61,877 bases of DNA from Bacteroidia bacterium. GTDB lineage: Bacteria; Bacteroidota; Bacteroidia; Chitinophagales; UBA2359. The position numbers were made by a program, and so were the translations under genes. Within the stretch, counting starts at the first letter, position 1. Every line of letters begins with the position of its first letter. The stretch covers positions 1-61,877 of the forward strand of contig JAUHXA010000042.1 in assembly GCA_030427245.1 (NCBI GenBank). The letters are read 5' to 3'. A model generated the notes under the pieces. That model worked only from the letters and a program-made list of their open reading frames with translations. It made no database searches and was not told where the DNA came from. This document shows, one piece after another, positions 17,884 to 25,476 of this stretch.

Positions 17884-18171
17884 ATGCTCATTCGTATTGT
17901 CAAAATGGAATTTCAGGAAGCCTTGATTCCCCACTTCAAAGAATTATTTGCAGAAGTCAGCCCCAAAATTCGACAATTTGAAGGCTGCAATCACTTAGAA
18001 TTGTGGCAAGACCAAAACAATCCTGCTATTGTTTTTACCCACAGTCATTGGCAATCTCCCGAAGATTTGGAAAACTACCGTCAATCCGATTTTTTTGCGG
18101 ATACTTGGTCTAAGACCAAAAAACTGTTTGGTGGAAAGCCAAAAGCATGGTCGGTGGAAAAGATTGGGTAA
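17884..18171 (+). CDS. Antibiotic biosynthesis monooxygenase (ABM)-like domain protein
   Basis: 95 aa, a single dimeric alpha-beta barrel domain. It opens with MLIRIVKMEF. The middle has FEGCNHLELWQD and VFTHSHWQSPEDLENYRQSD, with the W-x-S-x-E-D-L-x-x-Y pattern typical of ABM/YgiN proteins, which include quinol monooxygenases and haem-degrading enzymes. No haem-ligand pattern of the IsdG type is evident. Probably a small cytoplasmic oxygenase or stress protein; the substrate is unknown. Confidence 0.8.
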   Translation: MLIRIVKMEFQEALIPHFKELFAEVSPKIRQFEGCNHLELWQDQNNPAIVFTHSHWQSPEDLENYRQSDFFADTWSKTKKLFGGKPKAWSVEKIG

Positions 18172-18233
18172 GAAAGAAGAAGTTTTTTAATCCCGAGGTT
18201 TCAAGACAGGTTCTGAATTTGCAGGAGTTGCTG

Positions 18234-19955
18234 TTATTCTTTTAAATACATCACCTTCTCTGTCACCAACTCATTTCCTATCTGCAATTGACAAAAATAG
18301 GTGCCGAAAGGAACCGCTATACCTTGTGCATCTTTTCCGTTCCACTTCAATTGGTGCAAACCTGCCACTTGTTCTTCTTGCTGCAATAAATCAGCAACCA
18401 AAACTCCTATACCATTGTAAATTTTTGCCGAAACTTTGGAGGTTTGAGGCAGTTGGTATTGAAGGGTGAGAGACTGTGAAAAAGGGTTGGGAAAAGTGGT
18501 TATATGCATATTTTTCCTCAAAGTTGTTGGAATATCTACCGTATTTGTCAAAGATTCTACTTCATCAATAACAAGCTCCAAGTGACCCGTGCTTGGGCAA
18601 GGATAGGCATTTTGGGGGCGTGTCCAATAAATAGCAAAATTGATTTCTTGTGTTTCCCCTACATTCCAATCTACAGGCCCCGAACTCATCACAAATCTTC
18701 TATCAGAAGGAACACTGTTGACCAAACATTCAGACCATTCTGAAGGATTCGAGGGGTCACCATCATATACAAATCTCGTCACCTCACTTCCGCCATAGCC
18801 ATTTCCTCCTTTGGTCAAAGGAGTGCCATCATTCCAAAGCCCTTGCAGGTATCGGTAAAAGCCTATAGTTTCGGTGGGATAACCTGTCACCCCCTCATTC
18901 AATTCCATGTAAAGCAGAGAGGTCATACCCAAATCTTCTCCTGCATTGTTCACCAAACCATTCAACAAACGAACACCAACAAGCGGTGGGGTATCTCCAT
19001 AGTCATTATCAAAAGAATCTGCATTGTAGAAAAATCCTGTGTTCAATTCGGGCATACTTCCGAGATAATCGTCGTCAAATTGTCCCAAATCTGAATCTAC
19101 ATACAAACCAACATACGCATCTCGAAGCGAGTTTTGGGCAGCACGAATCTTGTATTTGTAGAAGGTAGTATTGTCCAAGGCCTCTGTTGTACTCGCATAA
19201 GAGTAAGCCAAACAACTTACTTCTACTCCCAAGGCTTCTCCGCCAGAGACTTCGTGTTCGTTGCCGATATCGTTCATGATCCACCAAGTCATTTCTGTAG
19301 GATAAACATCTGAAAGATTGCTATCCAATACAGGGTAGTCTCCTTTAGTTGGGTCGTAAACCTTGTCTCCATCTGCATCCCAAAAGGGAGCCAAATCTTT
19401 GTCGGAAGGTAAATCAAATAAATCAAAATGAGGATTGTTTCGGGCAGGCCATTCTAAAAGAGAAGTTGGAATAGAGGAAGTGGGCAAAGTGCCACCAGCA
19501 TCCGCTAAATCCGTCCTAAATTTGTCAATGTCAATGGATTTAACGTTGAATAATCGGTCATATTCATTGCAGACATCTACATTCAGCCCTCCCACTTCCT
19601 GCGTTTCATCAATAGGCCCTGCCCAAAAATCACTCCCTTCAATACTGTATGTGCCAGCCGCCAATTTCAAATTTCCACCCAAATCTTTCGCCCCTATCCA
19701 CAAGCTTATTGTGTACATAGAGTGTTTTCCTGAACCTTTGGGGATTTCATAGCCTAAATCAAAAGAAACGGGGTCAAAGTACAATGCCCCTGAATTGAAA
19801 ATCCTTGCATTGACATTGTTAGAACGCATTTCAGTATTGGATGAAGGGGAATCGCAGTCAGAAGTTTGGGCTACCAATGCGAAGGTAAAACTGCCTAAAA
19901 GAAGGCTTGCACAAGTCCATAGAATTGTTGGAACAAAAAGTTTGAAAGTATTCAT
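18234..19955 (-). CDS. T9SS-secreted surface protein, type A sorting domain
   Basis: 573 aa. A signal peptide (about residues 1-30) precedes a long Asp/Asn/Thr-rich beta-type region with no catalytic motif I can name. It includes a calcium-like WDADGDKVYDPTKGDYP segment. The last 85 residues are a classic Por secretion-system C-terminal sorting domain: FPNPFSQSLTLQYQLP, then KIYNGIGVLVADL, then WNGKDAQGIAVPFGTYFCQL, ending VTEKVMYLKE. It is exported by T9SS and usually anchored or released after the tail is cut. A remnant of a similar tail lies just upstream (19998-20123). Confidence 0.85.
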   Translation of the reverse strand: MNTFKLFVPTILWTCASLLLGSFTFALVAQTSDCDSPSSNTEMRSNNVNARIFNSGALYFDPVSFDLGYEIPKGSGKHSMYTISLWIGAKDLGGNLKLAAGTYSIEGSDFWAGPIDETQEVGGLNVDVCNEYDRLFNVKSIDIDKFRTDLADAGGTLPTSSIPTSLLEWPARNNPHFDLFDLPSDKDLAPFWDADGDKVYDPTKGDYPVLDSNLSDVYPTEMTWWIMNDIGNEHEVSGGEALGVEVSCLAYSYASTTEALDNTTFYKYKIRAAQNSLRDAYVGLYVDSDLGQFDDDYLGSMPELNTGFFYNADSFDNDYGDTPPLVGVRLLNGLVNNAGEDLGMTSLLYMELNEGVTGYPTETIGFYRYLQGLWNDGTPLTKGGNGYGGSEVTRFVYDGDPSNPSEWSECLVNSVPSDRRFVMSSGPVDWNVGETQEINFAIYWTRPQNAYPCPSTGHLELVIDEVESLTNTVDIPTTLRKNMHITTFPNPFSQSLTLQYQLPQTSKVSAKIYNGIGVLVADLLQQEEQVAGLHQLKWNGKDAQGIAVPFGTYFCQLQIGNELVTEKVMYLKE

Positions 19956-19997
19956 TGAGGTCTATACAGTTTTGTATGATGTTGTTATTTATGTATT

Positions 19998-20123
19998 TCA
20001 ATCACGAATATACACAATTTTATGAACAAACAACTCATTTCCTATCTGCAATTGACAAAAGTACGTTCCAAATGGAACAGCTAAACCTTGTGTATTTTTT
20101 CCGTTCCACTTCAGATTGAAGTG
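19998..20123 (-). pseudogene. Remnant of a second T9SS gene: C-terminal sorting-domain tail only
   Basis: On the minus strand the DNA reads in one open frame LKWNGKNTQGLAVPFGTYF, then CQLQIGNELFVHKIVYIRD and a TGA at 19998. It aligns with the last about 40 residues of the T9SS protein at 18234 (WNGKDAQGIAVPFGTYF, then CQLQIGNELVTEKVMYLKE). There is no start codon and nothing homologous upstream, so the body of the gene has been lost. The frame up to and including the stop is intact, which suggests recent loss or duplication. Confidence 0.8.
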
Positions 20124-20174
20124 GTTCAAAAAAACAGGACATATTTTTAAGATAGTAAGAAATTTTAGGACAAA

Positions 20175-21179
20175 ATGAAATCAAAAGCTACTTTTTGGAT
20201 GTACTTTTTATCAGGGATTTCCCTTATACTTCTTGTTGGTTCTCCCAATGTTTATATTGGTAGTGCATTTTATTTTTTAAAATACCCAATAATTATTGTT
20301 GGCAGTATTCTTCTTTGGAAAAAATGGAATGATATAAATGTTCCCAATAAGTTAAAACATAGCTTATTACTTTGCGTATTGCTTTTGGGGGTTTATTCTG
20401 TTTCGTTTTATATGTCTAAACAAAGACCTACCTTTTCTACAAAAAGAAGTCAAACAGAAGAAATTGAAGTCCTCACCTACAATTTACTTTTCACCAATTC
20501 GACTCCTCAATCTTCGCTGCAATTGCTTCAAAAACACCCTGTTGACATTCTCGCCCTTCAAGAGATTACTCCAAAATGGGAACATCTCTTGAAGGCTAAT
20601 ACCTTTCTGCAAAAGACCTATCCTTACCAAAAAATGTATCCCGACAAGCGAACACATGGCTATGGCATTTTCTCTAAATATCCCATCAAAAATGTGGAAT
20701 ACCTCAACAACGATGCAAACAGACCGATTGCTCAATGCTTTGAAATCGTGCATCCAACAAAAGGCAGTCTATACACCTGCAATGCCCATACTGCTTCCCC
20801 TGCCATTGCCTTTCACTCACCAGAATCTTTTCCGATTGCGTACTACAAAGTCGAAAGGATGCGAGCAAAACAGTGGCGGCAAATCACCGACCACATTGAC
20901 CAAAAAGCAGCAAACATTCCAAACCGCATGATTTTGGGTGACCTCAATACTCCCGATTTTGAGCCATTGTGTTATCTGCAAATGCAGCAAGAGTATGTGG
21001 ATGTTTTTGCAGAAGTAGGCAGTGGTTTTGGCTTCACTTTTCCAAGGGGACGACTCCCCTACCCTGCTTTTCGATTGGATTATATTTTGACACAGGGTTT
21101 ATTGCAGCCCATTGAAGCAGAGGTGTTGGAGAAAACGGGTTCTGACCATTTTGGGGTGAAGGCGGTATTGAGGTTTTAG
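20175..21179 (+). CDS. Membrane-anchored endonuclease/exonuclease/phosphatase family protein
   Basis: 334 aa. Two or three N-terminal membrane segments lie in residues 8-85, followed by an EEP domain (about 100-334): VLTYNLLF, DILALQEITPKW, GYGIFSKYPI, the metal-binding RMILGDLNTPDF, RLDYILTQG and the terminal GSDHFGVKA. The catalytic residues appear complete. Such proteins are annotated as phosphodiesterase or phosphatase, and related ones (VanJ-like) act on lipid pyrophosphates, so an envelope lipid substrate is possible but unproven. Confidence 0.85.
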   Translation: MKSKATFWMYFLSGISLILLVGSPNVYIGSAFYFLKYPIIIVGSILLWKKWNDINVPNKLKHSLLLCVLLLGVYSVSFYMSKQRPTFSTKRSQTEEIEVLTYNLLFTNSTPQSSLQLLQKHPVDILALQEITPKWEHLLKANTFLQKTYPYQKMYPDKRTHGYGIFSKYPIKNVEYLNNDANRPIAQCFEIVHPTKGSLYTCNAHTASPAIAFHSPESFPIAYYKVERMRAKQWRQITDHIDQKAANIPNRMILGDLNTPDFEPLCYLQMQQEYVDVFAEVGSGFGFTFPRGRLPYPAFRLDYILTQGLLQPIEAEVLEKTGSDHFGVKAVLRF

Positions 21180-21189
21180 GTGCGAGGAG

Positions 21190-22323
21190 TCAGGGTTTAA
21201 CAGGTGGATTTATAGAGATTAATATTCGGTACTTTACCTTCAAAACCAGTCCAATACTCCCATTTGTTTCTTGCTTGTATTCTGAAATATCCAAAGTCAA
21301 ATCAGCTTTTTCTCCAACGTCAATCATCAATCTTTCAGAATCTAAATCATAGTTTTCTCCTTCAATATTCACGCTGAATACATCACTTCCAATAATAACC
21401 GTTCTATCACTTTGATTTTCAAAAAACACCTTCACTAAATCTTCAGATTCCTTTTCAAGTCTCACCTCAATTCCCTCTACTTCAATATTTTCTCCAAAAT
21501 CCAACCAAATAATTTCTTCATCTATTTGCAGCAAGCGTTTCACCAAAATATCCATATTGGTGTATGGATTCAGTTCATAAATTGGCTTTTCACTCTTTAT
21601 TTGATACCTCAGCCAAGCTGCATTTTCAAAAGCTTTTTTGGTATTTTTTGCAATGAGTGGATAAATATTCATTGTAGCCCCTTTGGTATATTCGGGCAAA
21701 TAATTGAGGGTTCGCAAATAACCAATCACACACTTTCTACTATAACAATCATTTGGATGTAAGCCCGTTCCACACTTCAAGGTTTTTTTGTTTTCTTTAC
21801 ACTCTGATTTTAAGAACTCTGTTTTGTTCGCTTCAAAGTGCAGCAAAATCCAGTTCTCAAACGAAATACTGGACAAAGCAATATTCACCTTTTTTCCTTC
21901 AATAATTGCCTTTGCCAAGTCAAAGGCTTCTTTGTGTTTGGGGTGTCCATCTTGGTCAAAAACCGCCCATACTTCATCATAAATTCCATCCTCCAAACCC
22001 TTTTGTGCTTCTCGAACATACCTTACAGGAACAGCTTTGTACTTTGCTTCAATTTTGGGAACGTCAATTAAAGTATTCGTTTTGGTGGTTCGTAATTTCC
22101 GTTTCTTGCGTTTGCTCTTGTGTTCCGAAACAGGTTTTTCCGAAGTGTTTGTATCTTCTTTGTCCAAAGGTGGTTTAGGACTGATTTCGATGTAAAAGTC
22201 AATTGGTTTTGAAGTGTCCGACTGAATTGCTTCTCGAATTCCTCGAAAATAATTGGGCTCTGTATTCGTTCCTTCACAGACAATCAGAATATTGTATTTC
22301 GTAGCTTTACTTTTCCGTGCCAT
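21190..22323 (-). CDS. RloB-like TOPRIM protein (AbiLii-like), with C-terminal extension
   Basis: 377 aa from the ATG at 22323; the frame runs on to a TTG at 22455, deep inside the upstream gene. The N-terminal motif NILIVCEGTNTEPNYF (Glu17 in CEG) and the acidic FDQDGHPKH motif (residues 122-130) fit a TOPRIM nuclease core, with SFENWILLHFE following. An insertion of about 45 residues (50-95) is very Lys/Thr/Ser rich. Typical RloB proteins have roughly 200-230 residues; here about 120 more follow, as a beta-rich unit (about 255-377) of unknown role. It overlaps the RloA-like ATPase gene by 17 bp, so the two are translationally coupled. Confidence 0.8.
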   Translation of the reverse strand: MARKSKATKYNILIVCEGTNTEPNYFRGIREAIQSDTSKPIDFYIEISPKPPLDKEDTNTSEKPVSEHKSKRKKRKLRTTKTNTLIDVPKIEAKYKAVPVRYVREAQKGLEDGIYDEVWAVFDQDGHPKHKEAFDLAKAIIEGKKVNIALSSISFENWILLHFEANKTEFLKSECKENKKTLKCGTGLHPNDCYSRKCVIGYLRTLNYLPEYTKGATMNIYPLIAKNTKKAFENAAWLRYQIKSEKPIYELNPYTNMDILVKRLLQIDEEIIWLDFGENIEVEGIEVRLEKESEDLVKVFFENQSDRTVIIGSDVFSVNIEGENYDLDSERLMIDVGEKADLTLDISEYKQETNGSIGLVLKVKYRILISINPPVKP

Positions 22324-23614
22324 CCTGAAAAATAAATTCAAGTTCTTTAATCTGTGGAATCCCTCCAAATTTCCCTGCCATATACCACTTGTCAAAAGGA
22401 GTATCTTCTCTCGCATCTTCAAAGTCCTGTGCAGAAAACAAATCTGTCTCTCCAAAATCGTTCTTTTCTGTAAACCATATTTGGTCTTTGCGGAACAGGT
22501 CTTTGTCCAAAAAAGTAGTTTCGTGTGTGGTGAATATCAATTGAGCGTTCTTGGGATTGGAAACAGGGTGTTGAAACAGCAAAACCAAAAATTTGGCGAG
22601 TTTGGGATGTAAACTTGTATCTATTTCATCTACAAACAAAATACTTCCCTTTTCTAAGGTCTGTAGTATTTTTCCGCCTAAAGCAAAGAGGACGTTTGTA
22701 CCTTTTGATTCTTCTTCAAAAGGTAAAAAAGTTGTTTTTTTATTATTTTTAGAAGTAGATTTATTATGAACTACATGCTTACCATAGATTAAATATCCGC
22801 TATCCTTCATAATTTTTATTGGTCTTCCAAGCTTCTCGACTAAACGTACAAATGCTTTGGGTATTTCTTTTTCCTTTAAACTAATATTTTCAATTTTTGT
22901 ATCTGCTACCTTAATTAACTTACTCATTCTCATTTGTTGCTCAATGTTTTTGTTTACCCAATTTGCTACATCATTTTTTAAGATTTCTGTATATGAATCT
23001 TCCAAAATAAATATACCATCACTAAAATACAAATACACCTCACTCAACAATTCATCAGGTTCATCCACTCCAAACTTCGACAGAACCAATTGATTGCGAA
23101 ACAAAGACAATTCTTTATTCTTCAAATCTTGACCCAATTTTGCAATATGAATTCGCCCTTCCGATTTCACTTCAATAGGGCGTTTGAATAAATTCCGTTT
23201 TTGCCCTTTGGGATAAAAATTCAATTCTTCGTGCAGAACTTCCTCTCCATTAAATTGCACCTCGTAGCGAAATTTGTGGTTTTTGGGCCCAATAAAAGTC
23301 AAGGCAAAAGAGGTGGGTGCATTACTTGTCGTTTCATCAAATAAAAAGGGAGCGTAGAAAGGAATCTTTTTGTCGACCGATAATTTGGTCAATACAAAAG
23401 AACGCAATACGTCAAACGCTTTAATTAGATTCGATTTACCCGAAGCATTTGCACCATAAACTACCGCAGCCTTCAACAAGCGCACCGAATCCCCATTAAA
23501 GAAAGTTTGTTCAAAAACATTGTCGGGTTTGCTTTTGGAAGATTCTGCTACCAACGAAAAAATTTGTTTTTCTTTGATAGAACGAAAATTTTCTATTTCA
23601 AATTCAAGTAGCAT
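22307..23614 (-). CDS. RloA-like AAA/ABC-type ATPase (AbiLi-like)
   Basis: 435 aa. It starts MLLEFEIENFRSIKEKQ, the usual opening of OLD/RecF-like AAA_15/AAA_21 ATPases. Walker A is GANASGKS (residues 54-61), Walker B is ILFVDEID (325-332) followed by TSLHP, and an H-loop-like FTTHET lies near 361-366. A Lys/Ser/Asn-rich stretch precedes the signature region. It is paired with the RloB-like gene in the same order as lactococcal AbiLi-AbiLii and RloA-RloB. The family acts in abortive phage defence; by analogy with related ATPase-TOPRIM pairs, the ATPase would sense infection and license the TOPRIM partner (inference). Confidence 0.85.
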   Translation of the reverse strand: MLLEFEIENFRSIKEKQIFSLVAESSKSKPDNVFEQTFFNGDSVRLLKAAVVYGANASGKSNLIKAFDVLRSFVLTKLSVDKKIPFYAPFLFDETTSNAPTSFALTFIGPKNHKFRYEVQFNGEEVLHEELNFYPKGQKRNLFKRPIEVKSEGRIHIAKLGQDLKNKELSLFRNQLVLSKFGVDEPDELLSEVYLYFSDGIFILEDSYTEILKNDVANWVNKNIEQQMRMSKLIKVADTKIENISLKEKEIPKAFVRLVEKLGRPIKIMKDSGYLIYGKHVVHNKSTSKNNKKTTFLPFEEESKGTNVLFALGGKILQTLEKGSILFVDEIDTSLHPKLAKFLVLLFQHPVSNPKNAQLIFTTHETTFLDKDLFRKDQIWFTEKNDFGETDLFSAQDFEDAREDTPFDKWYMAGKFGGIPQIKELEFIFQDGTEK

Positions 23615-23741
23615 TGGAGTAAATTATTTTGTTTTTTGTAGAAAGTCTACAAAATAGCCGCATATTTTCTCAAAAATAACTAAAATCCATTTAAAAACCA
23701 AGCCGCTTCACTCCTGACATCCCTTCCACAAAATAAAATCC

Positions 23742-23749
23742 TAAATTTG
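23742..23749 (+). promoter_or_regulatory. Candidate -7 promoter box
   Basis: TAAATTTG, an exact TAnnTTTG match, about 57 bp before the ATG at 23806. No good -33 TTTG is seen at the expected distance, so support is moderate. Confidence 0.35.
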
Positions 23750-23805
23750 CATTTTATTTATTGAAGTAATCATAACTTTTTAATATACCAATAATCGTCT
23801 AATAC

Positions 23806-25443
23806 ATGAATCAGCGATTTATTTTCATTTTTTTCCTATTCCTTCTCTTTTTTACAAGCAAAGTGAACGCCCAAAACTTGGTCATCAACCCCAGTTTTGA
23901 GAACATTGCGGCTTGTCCAAATACCTCAGGTCAAATAGAAAACGCTCTTTCTTGGACGGGCGCAACAACTGTAAGAGGTGATTATTTTCATGAATGTGAC
24001 TTGACCAATACCGTCGGGATTCCCGCCAATAGTGTTGGGTTTCAGTCTGCCCGAACAGGTTCGGCGTATGCAGGAATACAGGTATATTCGACAACTAATA
24101 TTGTGGACTACCGAGAATATCTTCAGACAGAATTGATTACTCCTTTGATTGCAGACTCTGTTTATCAAGTGAGTATGCATGTAAGTCCTGCCGACAATTT
24201 GGACGACTGTTTTACGGATGCAATTGGCTTTTATTTTTCGGATATGCTGCTCAACGAAAACCAACAAACGGTTTTGAATGTGACTCCTACTGTTCAAAAT
24301 ATGGCAGGAAATTTCTTGACAGACAAGGGCAATTGGTTGTTGGTCACAGGTACTTTCACTGCAATGGGTGGTGAAAGTCATTTGATTATCGGTAATTTTT
24401 TGTCGGATGCTCAGACAGATGAGTTTGCCCCTTGCGGCAATGATGCTGCGGCATACTATTATATTGAAGATGTGTCGGTACAGTTAATACCCGAATTGAG
24501 TATTATAGGCGATGACTTTATTTGCAGTGGAGAAACCACAGTTTTGCAGGCGGTTAATGGAGATAGTTTTGAATGGACCATTGAAGGAGAACCCAGTACG
24601 GTTCTTTCTACAGATGCTTTTTTGAGTGTTAGCCCCAATCAAACAACGATTTACCAAGTATCAGATGGTACAAATACTGCTACTTTCACCCTCACTGTTC
24701 AGCAAAAACCCACTGTCAACTTAACAGACGAAACCTTTGTTTGTGATGGTGAAACCGTGATTTTGGATGCTACACCTACCAATACCAATGAACCTGTGAC
24801 GTTTTCTTGGGTAGATGGTTCTACTAATGCTACTTTTGAAGCTCAAGGTGAAGGGATTTATTGGGTGGACTTGATGGTGAATGGCTGTACTTTTAGAGAT
24901 AGTATAGAATTGTTTCAAGTTTTTGATTTTGAGATTGATTTTGGTGAGGATAAAGTTCTTTGTGAAGACGGAAGTACCATTTTACGACCTTTTATGACAG
25001 AACCCTTCATTCCCAACTTGACCTACCTTTGGCAAGATGGAAGCACCAATTCAGAATTAACGGTTTTGGAAGCAGGAAATTATAGTGTAACTGTTTCCAA
25101 TGAATGTTTCACGAAGACGGATGAAGTGACGGTGACAAGCGAGCTTTGTGGCTGTACCGTGTCTTTTCCGAGTGCTTTTTCTCCAAATGGAGATGGGATG
25201 AATGACACTTTTCGACCTGCAAGCAATTGCCAGTTGAGCAACTATAATCTATCTATTTATACCCGTTATGGAAATGAAGTCTTTAGTAGCACAGACCAAA
25301 CTATTGGGTGGGATGGAGTGATAGATTTTGAAGTGGCAGACATGAAGGTCTATGTGTGGGTAGCGACTTACCAAACTCCCTTTAGACCAAGTGAAGCGCC
25401 GCAAAAAGTTGTTCAGAAAGGGAATGTGTTTTTATTAAGGTAA
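23806..25443 (+). CDS. T9SS-secreted protein with gliding-motility-type (type B) C-terminal domain
   Basis: 545 aa. A signal peptide (ends VNAQ) is followed by a lectin/carbohydrate-binding-like N-terminal part (about 25-235, LVINPSFENIAACP onward). Two or three Ig/PKD-like beta domains (about 235-445) each start near a CxGE(T)V motif. The CHU_C/type B sorting domain spans about 450-545 and includes CTVSFPSAFSPNGDGMNDTF, YNLSIYTRYGNEVF and GWDG. Such proteins are exported by T9SS and attached to the surface or used as adhesins. Confidence 0.85.
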   Translation: MNQRFIFIFFLFLLFFTSKVNAQNLVINPSFENIAACPNTSGQIENALSWTGATTVRGDYFHECDLTNTVGIPANSVGFQSARTGSAYAGIQVYSTTNIVDYREYLQTELITPLIADSVYQVSMHVSPADNLDDCFTDAIGFYFSDMLLNENQQTVLNVTPTVQNMAGNFLTDKGNWLLVTGTFTAMGGESHLIIGNFLSDAQTDEFAPCGNDAAAYYYIEDVSVQLIPELSIIGDDFICSGETTVLQAVNGDSFEWTIEGEPSTVLSTDAFLSVSPNQTTIYQVSDGTNTATFTLTVQQKPTVNLTDETFVCDGETVILDATPTNTNEPVTFSWVDGSTNATFEAQGEGIYWVDLMVNGCTFRDSIELFQVFDFEIDFGEDKVLCEDGSTILRPFMTEPFIPNLTYLWQDGSTNSELTVLEAGNYSVTVSNECFTKTDEVTVTSELCGCTVSFPSAFSPNGDGMNDTFRPASNCQLSNYNLSIYTRYGNEVFSSTDQTIGWDGVIDFEVADMKVYVWVATYQTPFRPSEAPQKVVQKGNVFLLR

Positions 25444-25476
25444 CTCGATTCTGTACATTTGGTCAAATCGTTTACC

